Assembly (NCBI RefSeq): GCF_004354915.1
Contig: NZ_SMSI01000001.1
Span: 930,001-994,000 of the forward strand
Direction: 5' to 3'
DNA: 64,000 nucleotides
From: Pseudohoeflea suaedae
Lineage (GTDB): Bacteria; Pseudomonadota; Alphaproteobacteria; Rhizobiales; Rhizobiaceae
Both the position numbers and the translations under genes were made by a program. Below, piece after piece: positions 50,815 through 59,079 of this stretch. The notes under the pieces were generated by a model. That model made no database searches. It had not been told where the DNA came from and saw only the letters and a list, made by a program, of their open reading frames with translations. How positions within the stretch are numbered: the first letter of the stretch is position 1; each line of letters begins with the position of its first letter.

Positions 50815-51918
50815 CTATTCGCTTTCGCTGATCTGGTAGGTTGAACGCGCCAGCCATTCCGGCTCGATCTCCACACCCCAGCCCGGTTCGTCGGTGACGG
50901 TCGCCTTGCCGTCGACGATCTTGTACGGATCGTTGCGATACAGTCCGTACTGCCAGGGATAGTAGTCGGCTTCCTCGATTGAGAATTCGAGATACTTGCC
51001 GGCGTTCGGTATGGCGCGCAGCAGGTGCATTGTGAAAAGGGTGACGAGCGAAAGGTTGGCGGCATGCGGCGTGACCGGCAAGCCGGCCTTCTCGGCCATT
51101 CTGGCCACCCGCAGGGTCCTGCTTATTCCGCCCACATAGGAGATGTCCGGCTGGACGATGTCGACCGCGCGCATCTCGATCATCCGTCGCCAGATCGACA
51201 GGTCCCAGTCCTGCTCGCCGCCGGTGACGTCGATATCGAGTGCTTCGGTGACCTGCCGGGTCTGCTCGAGCTCCCAGTAGGGGCAGGGCTCTTCGTAATG
51301 GGAGAGGCCGTTGGCTTCCATGATCCTGCCGACTTCGATTGCCTGTACGGGACCGTAGCAGGAATTGGCATCCGCCAGGAGAATGGCCTCGGGACCCAGT
51401 TCCTTGCGGATGAGCGGGATGATCTCCTCGGTGCGGCCGGGCCATTCGTCCTTGCCCCGGCCGACTTCGGCGCCGACGCGGAACTTGAACGCATTGAAGC
51501 CGAACTCCTGACGCAGCCGCTTGAAGCGCTCTGCCTCGTCGCGCGGGGTAACGTCGCGCTTCATCGAGGAGGCGTAGGCAGGAAACGTGCCTGCCGAGCC
51601 GCCCAGGAGTTCGGCAACCGGTTTGCCGGCAAGCTTGCCGCGCAGATCCCAGATGGCGGTGTCGAGCCCGCCCATCGCACGGCAGAGATAGGAGCCGGGA
51701 AACTTGTGCTCGCGCTCGAAGACGAGATCGAGGTGATCGTCGAGATCATCGATCTCCACCCCGAGAGAATAGGGAGCGACCTGACGGTGGAGCACCTGCG
51801 AGCTGATGTCGGAATTGTAGGTCGAGACCTGGCCCCAGCCCGTGGCGCCCGTCTCGTCGGTGATCCGGACAAAGCCGACATAGCGCGTCGAAAAGGTCTC
51901 GATCGACTTCAGTTTCAT
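50815..51918 (-). CDS. Mandelate racemase/enolase-superfamily protein
   Basis: This 367-residue protein opens MKLKSIETFSTRYVGFVRI. Barrel residues are FKFRVGAEVG (Lys position K-F-R), LLADANSCYG (Asp), HYEEPCPYWE (Glu), GGEQDWD (Glu) and VTPHAANLS (His). The MR-type metal site and base are therefore present. It is the first gene of the minus-strand unit facing the MocR-type regulator. An enolase-superfamily enzyme among amine-oxidation genes is unusual; racemisation or epimerisation of the imported compound is a guess. Confidence 0.86.
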   Translation of the reverse strand: MKLKSIETFSTRYVGFVRITDETGATGWGQVSTYNSDISSQVLHRQVAPYSLGVEIDDLDDHLDLVFEREHKFPGSYLCRAMGGLDTAIWDLRGKLAGKPVAELLGGSAGTFPAYASSMKRDVTPRDEAERFKRLRQEFGFNAFKFRVGAEVGRGKDEWPGRTEEIIPLIRKELGPEAILLADANSCYGPVQAIEVGRIMEANGLSHYEEPCPYWELEQTRQVTEALDIDVTGGEQDWDLSIWRRMIEMRAVDIVQPDISYVGGISRTLRVARMAEKAGLPVTPHAANLSLVTLFTMHLLRAIPNAGKYLEFSIEEADYYPWQYGLYRNDPYKIVDGKATVTDEPGWGVEIEPEWLARSTYQISESE

Positions 51919-51955
51919 GTGCCCGACGCTCCGCCCAAGACTTGTGGTGTTTCTG

Positions 51956-52005
51956 AATTGGCTTGTAGTCTGATGCCAAATTGGCCTTTGACTAAGGGCC
52001 ATTTT
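51956..52005. promoter_or_regulatory. Cluster of three MocR-like sites in the divergent region
   Basis: AATTGGCTT (51956-51964), AAATTGGCCTT (51978-51988) and the inverted AAGGGCCATTTT (51994-52005) fit one consensus, AAATTGGCCCTT. The first two are a direct repeat about 23 bp apart, the arrangement known for several MocR regulators. They cover the likely promoters of both divergent genes. Confidence 0.55.
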
Positions 52006-52027
52006 GGAATAACTTGCAGGCCATTCC

Positions 52028-53551
52028 GTGTTGAAGGGGAGAACGGGCGGAGTGGTCAAATATGCAGCGGGAGCACTGATACCGCCGATCAGGATCGATC
52101 GGAACGACGATGCCGCTATCAGCGTCCAGCTCGCTGGCGCGCTGCGCAATCTCATATTGTCGGGCCAGTTGGCCGCCGGCCAGCGCCTGCCGTCGAGCCG
52201 TACTTTCGCCCGCGAGCAGAACGTGTCCCGAACCACTGCCGTCAACGTCTATGAGCAGCTGACCTCCGAGGGGCTGATCCAGTCGCGGGTGGGGGCCGGC
52301 GCCTTCGTTTCCGACGCCGTCGAGCGTGACCGTCCACAGGCGCCCGTCACCGCGCCAAGCCCGATGAAGGGCAGCAAGCCGCCGCGTCTGGCGCGATTGA
52401 GCCTCGATGCCTCCGAACAGTTCTTTCCGCGCATCGATCACCCGAACGTGCCGCGCGCCTTCGTGACCGGCATGCCGGCCTATGACCAGTTCCCGATGGC
52501 GCTCTGGGCACGGTTGTCCGCCCAGTACTGGCGACGCTCGCCGAGCCTTGTCCTGGGCTATTCCGATGCCGCCGGCCTGCCCGAACTGCGCGCGGCGATC
52601 GCCCGGCATCTCTGGGCCAATCGTGGCATTTCATGCACGCCCGACGAGGTTTTCATCTTCAACGGCGCCCAGGACGCCTTCAACCGCATCGGGCAGATGC
52701 TGCTCAATCAAGGCGACAAGGTCTGGTTCGAGAACCCGGGCCACATCGGCGCACGCAACAGCCTGATCTCCAACGGGGCAACGCTCGTGCCCGTGCCGGT
52801 CGACAGCGAGGGGATGGATGTTTCGGTCGGTCTTGCCCTGTCGAAATCCTTCCGCCTTGCCTTCGTCACGCCAGCCGCGCAGCATCCGCTCGCCGTGACG
52901 ATGTCGCTGACCCGCAGGCTCGAGCTGCTGAATGCGGCCGAACGCTGCGGTGCCTGGATCGTCGAGGACGATTTCAACGGCGAGCTGCACTATTCCGGCT
53001 ATCCGGCCCCGACGCTCAAGAGCATCGATCAGACCGGCCGCGTGATCTATGTCGGCAGTTTCTCGAAGGTGATGTTCGCTGCGCTGCGCATCGGCTATGT
53101 GGTGGCTCCGCCCGATCTCGCAGAGGTGTTTCGGCGTATTGCCGGCGCGACGATGCAGGGCGTTCCGGCCAATCTCCAGGCCACGATGGCGACCTTCGTC
53201 TCGGAGGGCCACCTGGCGACCCATATTCGCCGCATGCGCCGGATCTATACGGAGCGCCAGAACGCGCTTCTTTCGGCTGCCGAGGAGCATCTCGGCGGTC
53301 TTCTCGACGTCAGGCCTGCTGCCGCCGGTCTCCAGACCGTCGGGCATCTGGCGGAGGGTTTCGATGATGTCGAGGTTGCGCGCAAGGCAGGCGAGCGTGG
53401 GATCATCCTGTCCTCCTTCAATCGTCTCGCCTTCGCGCCGGTCGGTCAGGGGCTGATCATGGGTTTCGGGGCCGTTCCGCCGCGTTCGATCACGAAATCC
53501 GTGGCCCAGCTCGGCGAACTTCTGCGCGATATCCGCGACGGCAAGGCCTGA
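52028..53551 (+). CDS. MocR/PdxR-type regulator: GntR DNA-binding domain fused to aminotransferase domain
   Basis: This 507-residue protein has an N-terminal winged helix (RNLILSGQLAAGQRLPSSR, FAREQNVSRTTAVNVYEQL, SEGLIQSRVGAGAFV) and a C-terminal fold-type-I aminotransferase domain from about residue 130. PLP-site marks are FNGAQDAFNRI, WIVEDDFNGEL and the lysine in VGSFSKVMFAALRIGYV. MocR proteins use PLP as cofactor or ligand to sense amino compounds (GABA, taurine, PLP itself). The start is GTG 52028; GTG 52052 is an alternative. Divergent from the enolase-superfamily gene. Confidence 0.92.
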   Translation: MLKGRTGGVVKYAAGALIPPIRIDRNDDAAISVQLAGALRNLILSGQLAAGQRLPSSRTFAREQNVSRTTAVNVYEQLTSEGLIQSRVGAGAFVSDAVERDRPQAPVTAPSPMKGSKPPRLARLSLDASEQFFPRIDHPNVPRAFVTGMPAYDQFPMALWARLSAQYWRRSPSLVLGYSDAAGLPELRAAIARHLWANRGISCTPDEVFIFNGAQDAFNRIGQMLLNQGDKVWFENPGHIGARNSLISNGATLVPVPVDSEGMDVSVGLALSKSFRLAFVTPAAQHPLAVTMSLTRRLELLNAAERCGAWIVEDDFNGELHYSGYPAPTLKSIDQTGRVIYVGSFSKVMFAALRIGYVVAPPDLAEVFRRIAGATMQGVPANLQATMATFVSEGHLATHIRRMRRIYTERQNALLSAAEEHLGGLLDVRPAAAGLQTVGHLAEGFDDVEVARKAGERGIILSSFNRLAFAPVGQGLIMGFGAVPPRSITKSVAQLGELLRDIRDGKA

Positions 53552-53563
53552 GCGGGCTGCCGT

Positions 53564-53602
53564 TCAGCGCTTCATGTCTTCAAGTCAGCGCTTCATGTCT
53601 TC
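53564..53602. repeat. In-frame 21-bp tandem duplication at the end of a GMC gene
   Basis: The 18-mer TCAGCGCTTCATGTCTTC occurs at 53564-53581 and again at 53585-53602, a 21-bp period. Read on the minus strand, the codons for LEDMKR-stop are repeated directly after the real stop of the GMC oxidoreductase. Confidence 0.9.
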
Positions 53603-55222
53603 GAGAATGAAGTCCGCGCCACGTTCGCCGACCATGATCGAGGGGGCGTTGATGTTGCCCGAGGTGATGAGCGGAAAGATCGATGCATCGACCACGCGCA
53701 AACCCGGTACCCCATGGACGCGCAGCCGCGGGTCCACCACCGAGCTGCGCTGATCCGGACCCATGGCGCAGGTGCCGCAGGCATGGAAGACGGAGCCCGA
53801 CCGTGCGCGGATGTCCGCAGCCATATCTTCGTAACTCTCCGTTTCCGGTCCGGGCGTGATCTCGCGGACGATCTTGTCCGCCAGCGGCTGTTCCGCAGCG
53901 ATCTTTCTGAGGATGCGGGCAGACTGCACCAGCTCCTCGACATCCCGCTCGTCCGAGAGATAGTTCGGACGGATGACAGGAGCGGCGAAGGGATCCGGGG
54001 AGCGAAGGTCGATCTCGCCGCGGCTCAGCGGATGGCAGTTCGACGTGCCCAGCATGAAGCCGGAAAAGAGGTCCGCGCGCATCAGGGCACGCTTTCCGGG
54101 AATGGCGCGGGTATAGCTGAGCGGCGAGAAATAAAGCTGGATGTTGGGGCGCTTCCGGCTCTCGTCGGAGCGCACGAACCCGCCAGCCTGATTGATGCTG
54201 AGCGATAGCGGTCCCGTGCGGGTCGCAAGATACTGCATGCCGACCGCCATTCGGCGATGCAGAGGGCGCAAGACGTCGTTCAGGGTTTGGCAATTGGCCT
54301 CGTAGATGTAGTCGAAACCCAGGTGATCCTGCAGGTTTTGCCCCACCTGCGGCAGGTCGTAATTCGTCTTGATGCCATGCCCGGAGAGCTTCGCGCCATC
54401 GCCGATGCCCGAAAGCATCAATATCTGGGGCGAGTTCACCGCCCCCGCCGAGAGGATGACCTCGCGATTGGTGCGCACGGTGAAAAGCCTGCCGCCGCGC
54501 ATGTATTCCAGGCTTGGCGCGGCGTGGCCGTCGAAGATGAGCCGGGTCACCTGCGCGCCGGTGCGAATTTCGAGATTAGGGCGGCGCCGTGCGGGCCGCA
54601 GATAGGCGTCCGCCGATGAGCAACGCAACCCGTTGCGCATGGTGATCTGGTAGATCGATGCGCCATCCTGCTTCTCGCCGTTGTAATCCGGGTTGAAGGG
54701 AATGCCTGCCGCTGCCGCAGATTCCAGGTAGTCATCGGCAAGCGCGTGCGTCGATCCCGTCATGTTGGTGATGGTCAGCGGGCCGCCGGTGCCGCGCCAT
54801 TGGTCTGCGCCGGCGAGGTTGTTTTCCATGCGCTTGTAGACGGGAAGGATGTCGCTTGCCGCCCAGCCGGGATTGCCGAGCGCCGCCCAGGAATCGAAAT
54901 CTTCGTGCTGCCCGCGCACATAGACCATCGCGTTGATCGAGCTCGATCCGCCGAGCACCTTGCCGCGCGGCCAGTAGCTGGGCCGGTTGCCGATCCCCGG
55001 AACCGCCTCGGTCAGATAGCGCCAGTTCATTTTCGGATGATAGAAGGTCTTGCCGTAGCCGATCGGCATCTTGACCCAGAAATTGAAATCGCTGCCGCCG
55101 GCCTCGAGAAGCAGGACGCGCGTTTTCGGATCGGCCGAAAGCCGGTTGGCAAGAACGCAGCCCGCCGAGCCGGCGCCGACGATGATGAAATCGAACTCCT
55201 CCCGCTCCGTCACGCCGCCCAT
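53585..55222 (-). CDS. GMC-family FAD oxidoreductase (choline-dehydrogenase-like)
   Basis: This 545-residue protein has the FAD loop [16 protein letters not shown], the GMC signature WPRGKVLGGSSSINAMVYVRG, and the catalytic pair as His in FHACGTCAMG and Asn in SGNINAPSIMVGE. It oxidises an alcohol to an aldehyde or acid and probably passes electrons to a membrane acceptor or oxygen. It converges on the MocR gene and is 126 bp downstream of the CMD-type gene, so it may not be part of the B6 unit. The two other GMC proteins nearby are assigned to B6 degradation. Confidence 0.88.
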   Translation of the reverse strand: MGGVTEREEFDFIIVGAGSAGCVLANRLSADPKTRVLLLEAGGSDFNFWVKMPIGYGKTFYHPKMNWRYLTEAVPGIGNRPSYWPRGKVLGGSSSINAMVYVRGQHEDFDSWAALGNPGWAASDILPVYKRMENNLAGADQWRGTGGPLTITNMTGSTHALADDYLESAAAAGIPFNPDYNGEKQDGASIYQITMRNGLRCSSADAYLRPARRRPNLEIRTGAQVTRLIFDGHAAPSLEYMRGGRLFTVRTNREVILSAGAVNSPQILMLSGIGDGAKLSGHGIKTNYDLPQVGQNLQDHLGFDYIYEANCQTLNDVLRPLHRRMAVGMQYLATRTGPLSLSINQAGGFVRSDESRKRPNIQLYFSPLSYTRAIPGKRALMRADLFSGFMLGTSNCHPLSRGEIDLRSPDPFAAPVIRPNYLSDERDVEELVQSARILRKIAAEQPLADKIVREITPGPETESYEDMAADIRARSGSVFHACGTCAMGPDQRSSVVDPRLRVHGVPGLRVVDASIFPLITSGNINAPSIMVGERGADFILEDMKR

Positions 55223-55348
55223 CCCGTCAGTCCTTCATGCCCGATGCTATTACCTATCAATAGCTAAGAGGCAAGGTGGACCCTTGTCGTGATCCATTTC
55301 ACGAAAACGAGGATGCCATTTTCAATCGCGTTCCGGTGGGACGGGAGC

Positions 55349-55762
55349 TCAGCCCTTCTCCGTTTCCGCGTCGAATTCGGCGAATATCGCCTTGGCCGAA
55401 CGCATGGCGTCGAGCGACGCCGGCGCGCCGCAATAGATGGCGCCCTGCAGGATGATTTCCACGATTTCTTCGCGGGTGAGGCCGTTGTTGAGCGCGCCGC
55501 GCACGTGCAGCTTGAACTCGTCGGCCCGGTTGAGTGCCATCAGCATGCCGAGATTGAGCACGCTACGCATCTTGCGTTCGAGACCGGGCCGGCCCCAGAT
55601 CTCGCCCCAGCACCATTCGGTGAGAAGTTTCTGCAATGGCGCGGTGACGTCATCGGCGCCTGCGATGGAGCGATCGACATAGCTGCTGCCGAGCACCTCG
55701 CGGCGGATTGCGAGACCCTTCTCGAACTGCTCTCCCTGAAATTCCGGTCGTCTGTCGGTCAT
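55349..55762 (-). CDS. Carboxymuconolactone decarboxylase (CMD/PcaC-like) family protein
   Basis: This 137-residue all-helical protein resembles PcaC: EKGLAIRREVLGSSYVDRSI, then CWGEIWGRPGLERKMRSVLN, then LHVRGALNNGLTREEIVEII and a closing QGAIYCGAPASLDAMR. PcaC decarboxylates 4-carboxymuconolactone, but no protocatechuate genes are present. It lies 1 bp downstream of pyridoxine 4-oxidase on the same strand, so it is probably co-transcribed with it and may act on a ring-cleavage or lactone compound. Function in this setting is unknown. Confidence 0.85.
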   Translation of the reverse strand: MTDRRPEFQGEQFEKGLAIRREVLGSSYVDRSIAGADDVTAPLQKLLTEWCWGEIWGRPGLERKMRSVLNLGMLMALNRADEFKLHVRGALNNGLTREEIVEIILQGAIYCGAPASLDAMRSAKAIFAEFDAETEKG

Positions 55763-55763
55763 C

Positions 55764-57308
55764 TTATGCGTCCTCGTTTCTGGCGATCATCGTCCGGGCA
55801 AATGTCTCGGCTATGGCGAGTACGGCGGCATGGATGGGCCCCGCCGTCAGCGTCGGCATGACCGACGCATCGACGATATAGAGATTGTCGAGCGGCCTGA
55901 GCTTCAGATCGGCGTCGACGACCGCAGCCTCATCCTTTCCCATCCGGCAGGTCCCGCAGGGATGGTGATGGGTAATGGCTGCCCTGGCAATGAAGTCGTC
56001 GAGTTCGGCGTCGCTTTCGAGAGAGCCGGGATAGATCTCGTGATCGCGCCATTCGTCGAGCTCGGGGCGCTGGCCGATGGTTCGGGCGGCCTTCAGCGCC
56101 GCCCGGAATTTCTCGCGATCATTCTCGGTGCTGATGTAATTCGGGTCGATCACCAGCGGATCGCCAGGTTCCGGACCGGTAATCTTCAGGCTGCCGCGAC
56201 TGGTCGGGTGCGTCACGCCGAACAGAAACGAGAATGCCGTGCCGGGCGCAGGTCCGTCGAAACATTCCGAAACGATCGGCGCGACACCGCAGCCGACCAC
56301 GATGTCGGGCTGTCCGGTGGCGGTGAAATCGCCCGCCTTCATGTAGCACATGGATTCCGAGTGCTGCAGGCGCGAGGGCGGCAGATGCTTTTTTGTGGCG
56401 TAGACATTTCCAGCGCCCAGAAGGTGGTCCTGCAGGTTGAGGCCGATCTCCGCCATCTCGATCTTGCAATCGACACCGGCGGCTTCCAGTACGTCTTTCG
56501 GGCCGATGCCCGATCGCATGAGAAGCGCGGGCGTTTCCAGCGAACCGGCACACAGAAGGATCGTTGGCGCGGCGAGTTCGCTGACGCCATCCGGGCCGGA
56601 CACCTCGAGGTGTGCCACCCTGGTCCCGTTCATGACGATACGCCGGACCCGCGAGCCCGTGAGGATGAAGAGATTGCTGCGCGCGCGCACCTCATCTGTC
56701 AGCCAGGCATCGGCGACGGTCACGCGCTTGCCGTTCCTGATGTTCATCGAGTTGGGGGTGACGCCGATCATCTCGCCGTCATTGTGGCCCTGCAGCCGCT
56801 TGAGGCCGAGCGCCATGCCTGCCTCGATGAAGGCGTGGGTGAGGGGGCTTGCTTCCGCATCGGTCCTGTGGACCGGAAGCGGGCCGGCAGTCTCCGCGCC
56901 GTCTTCGCGGTCTTCGTTCGCTTCGAAGGCGGGCAGCAGGCCTTCCCAGCTCCATTGCGCGTCGCCGGTCGCCTCCGCCCAATGCCTGAAGTCGTCCGGA
57001 TGGCCGCGCATGTAGCCCATGGCGTGAAGGCAGCTCGATCCGCCGATCATGCGTCCGCGTGCCCAGTGATGGCTTCGCCCTGCGGTGCCGTCCTGCGGCT
57101 CGGTGACGTAATCCCAGTCGTAGCTGCGGCCCTGGAGGGCAGGCCATGCCTGGGGATTCCAGATGTCCGGGTCGGTCTCGTCCTTGCCGGCTTCGATCAT
57201 CAGCACCTTGCGGGCAGGATCTTCGCTCAGTCGCGCTGCCAGCAGGCTGCCCGAGGAGCCCGCGCCTACGATGATGATGTCGGGGGCGAAGTGGGGCTCT
57301 GATGTCAT
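55764..57308 (-). CDS. Pyridoxine 4-oxidase (GMC family)
   Basis: This 514-residue FAD enzyme oxidises pyridoxine to pyridoxal, the entry step of B6 degradation. Marks recalled from the M. loti enzyme are visible: WPALQGRSYDWDY, HHWARGRMIGGSSCLHAMGY, GEMIGVTPNSMNIR and PSRLQHSESM. The catalytic pair is His in THHHPCGTCRMG and His in LTAGPIHAAVLAIAE, unlike the His/Asn pair of the other two GMC proteins here. The FAD loop is IIIVGAGSSGSLLAARLSED. It is divergent from the ring-opening genes, with a GntR regulator between them, as in Mesorhizobium. Assigned from memory of the family, not by alignment. Confidence 0.9.
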   Translation of the reverse strand: MTSEPHFAPDIIIVGAGSSGSLLAARLSEDPARKVLMIEAGKDETDPDIWNPQAWPALQGRSYDWDYVTEPQDGTAGRSHHWARGRMIGGSSCLHAMGYMRGHPDDFRHWAEATGDAQWSWEGLLPAFEANEDREDGAETAGPLPVHRTDAEASPLTHAFIEAGMALGLKRLQGHNDGEMIGVTPNSMNIRNGKRVTVADAWLTDEVRARSNLFILTGSRVRRIVMNGTRVAHLEVSGPDGVSELAAPTILLCAGSLETPALLMRSGIGPKDVLEAAGVDCKIEMAEIGLNLQDHLLGAGNVYATKKHLPPSRLQHSESMCYMKAGDFTATGQPDIVVGCGVAPIVSECFDGPAPGTAFSFLFGVTHPTSRGSLKITGPEPGDPLVIDPNYISTENDREKFRAALKAARTIGQRPELDEWRDHEIYPGSLESDAELDDFIARAAITHHHPCGTCRMGKDEAAVVDADLKLRPLDNLYIVDASVMPTLTAGPIHAAVLAIAETFARTMIARNEDA

Positions 57309-57348
57309 GGGAAATCCTGCTGTGCGGAAGTGGAAGTGTGAGCGAAAT

Positions 57349-58020
57349 CTAGCCTGCCTGCTGGAGCGACTGCTTGGTCGCCGCTTTCGCCTTGAGAACG
57401 TGGGTCTTGGAAGCTTTGCGTGCGGCCTTCTCGTCGCCGGCGGCGATCGCGTCGAAAATGTCTCTCATTTCCGCCAGGCTGCTCATGGCGCGGCCTTCCT
57501 GGGACATCGAGCGAGACCTGAAAAGGCTGATCCGCGCAACGAGCCCACGATGGATTTCTTCCAGTATCGGATTGCCGCAATTGGCCAGGATGATGGAGTA
57601 GAATTCCGCTGCGGTGGTAATGCGCGCCAGCCCGTCATTACTCGCTGCGGCCTCTTCGAAAGCGGCGAGCGCTCCCTCGAGTTTTCTCAGTTCGGCGGGT
57701 GTTATCTGCCGCGAACAGCGCCCCACGGCTTCGACTTCCAGAAGTTCGCGGGCCTCGTAGATGGCGTTGACCTCGTCCCAGGTGAGCTGCGTCACCGAGG
57801 GGCCGCGGTTGGGTATGATTTCGATCAGGCGTTCGGCGGCAAGGCTGCGCAAGGCCTCGCGCAATGAGGGGCGGCTGATGCCGAGCTGGACGCAGAGCTG
57901 GCTCTCCACCAGGCGGCTCCCTGGTTCGAAGACGCCCGAGAAAATTGCGAGCCGCAGCTTGTCCACGGTCTCCTGCTGCACAGTTCGCGGCAACACTCTC
58001 AGATTCAGATCTGGCGGCAT
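57349..58020 (-). CDS. GntR-family (FCD) regulator of the B6 cluster
   Basis: This 223-residue regulator has a winged helix (KLRLAIFSGVFEPGSRLVES, CVQLGISRPSLREALRSL) and a helical FCD domain (YEARELLEVEAVGRCSRQ). Part of the usual metal-binding His set appears absent: the position corresponding to D-xx-x-H reads TTAAEFYSII. It lies between pyridoxine 4-oxidase and the divergent degradation operon and is the obvious candidate regulator of both. The effector (a pyridoxine derivative) is inferred. Confidence 0.88.
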   Translation of the reverse strand: MPPDLNLRVLPRTVQQETVDKLRLAIFSGVFEPGSRLVESQLCVQLGISRPSLREALRSLAAERLIEIIPNRGPSVTQLTWDEVNAIYEARELLEVEAVGRCSRQITPAELRKLEGALAAFEEAAASNDGLARITTAAEFYSIILANCGNPILEEIHRGLVARISLFRSRSMSQEGRAMSSLAEMRDIFDAIAAGDEKAARKASKTHVLKAKAATKQSLQQAG

Positions 58021-58080
58021 CGGCTTGATCTCGCTTGGTCGGATCGGAACCGCCGGTTTCCCAAGCGTTCCACTTCGATA

Positions 58081-58135
58081 TTGACAGCATGATCTGTCCC
58101 AATGTCAACAAATAAGATTGAAAGAATGTCAGACA
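58081..58135. promoter_or_regulatory. Candidate GntR operators in the B6 divergent region
   Basis: TTGACA (58081-58086) and TGTCAA (58103-58108) form an inverted repeat. TGTC-A-GACA (58127-58135) is a compact palindrome with the same TGTC core. A TTGACG hexamer at 58142-58147 may be the -35 of the plus-strand operon. Binding by the local GntR protein is inference. Confidence 0.4.
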
Positions 58136-58205
58136 ATCGGGTTGACGGCGGAACTTTTTGTGTCATGCTCACCCCAACAAGAAAAGACAAAACGGGGTAA
58201 CGAAA

Positions 58206-59036
58206 ATGGCGGCTGATGCCTCCTCCCAAGACATGCGCATGCACCGTATCGATACGGGCCGTATCACGCTGAACGTCCGCGAAGCCGGTGAAGGCCAGCC
58301 GATGCTTTTCTTCCATGGCATCACGGCAAACTCCGCAACGTTATGGCCGGTCGCCTCGCAGTTCACCGACCGCTTCAACGTGATCGCGGTCGATCAGCGC
58401 GGGCACGGGCGAAGTGACAAGCCGGCCACGGGTTATGAAGCGGATGATTTCGCCGAAGACATTGCCAGCCTGATCCGCAAGCTCGACCGCGGTCCGGCCA
58501 TTCTGGTCGGTCACTCGCTCGGTTCGCGCAATTCGGTGACTGCCGCCGCCAGGTATCTGGATCTCGTGCGTTCGGTCGTTGCAATCGACTTCACGCCTTA
58601 TATCGAAACCGAAGTCTTCGATGCGCTGTCGTCCCGCGTGAATGCCGGCGACCAGGTCTTCGAAGATATCGAAGCCGTGGAGGCGTATCTCGCCGGCCGC
58701 TACCCGAACATTCCTGCACCCGCCATCAGGATCCGGGCCGAAAGCGGTTACCAGTCCGTCGAGGGAGGGCTGCGGCCGCTCGCTTCGCCGGAAGCCATGG
58801 CGCAGACCGCCGAGGGACTTCGTGCGGATCTGACGCAGGTCTATCGCGATGTTCGCAAGCCGGTGCTCCTCGTCAGGGGCGAGGTCAGCAAGCTGGTGTC
58901 GGCCGATGCGCTGGCCAAAACCAGCCGGTTGCGGCCCGACCTGCCGGTCGTCGTCGTTCCCGGTGCCGACCATTACGTCAACGAGGTGTCGCCCGACATC
59001 ACGGTCAAAGCAATCACCAACTTCATCGATGCCTGA
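58206..59036 (+). CDS. 2-(Acetamidomethylene)succinate hydrolase (B6 ring-opening product hydrolase)
   Basis: This 276-residue alpha/beta hydrolase cleaves the ring-opened product to succinate semialdehyde, acetate, ammonia and CO2, the last B6-specific step. The oxyanion motif is FFHGITANS, the nucleophile lies in VGHSLGSRNSVTAAA, the acid in VVAIDFTPYIE and the His in VPGADHYVNEVSPD. These segments closely match the M. loti enzyme as I remember it. ATG 58206 has GGGG upstream. First gene of the degradation operon, followed by the oxygenase that makes its substrate. Confidence 0.92.
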   Translation: MAADASSQDMRMHRIDTGRITLNVREAGEGQPMLFFHGITANSATLWPVASQFTDRFNVIAVDQRGHGRSDKPATGYEADDFAEDIASLIRKLDRGPAILVGHSLGSRNSVTAAARYLDLVRSVVAIDFTPYIETEVFDALSSRVNAGDQVFEDIEAVEAYLAGRYPNIPAPAIRIRAESGYQSVEGGLRPLASPEAMAQTAEGLRADLTQVYRDVRKPVLLVRGEVSKLVSADALAKTSRLRPDLPVVVVPGADHYVNEVSPDITVKAITNFIDA

Positions 59037-59079
59037 CGGCCTTTCTGGGACGTCTGCTTAATCTAACAGGACTTGGAAA

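Noticed and set aside
58046-58069. GGAAC-N15-CGTT on the plus strand upstream of the B6 operon
   Set aside because: Spacing is one base shorter than EcfG promoters allow, and it lies about 140 bp from the gene. I do not count the B6 operon as a stress target.
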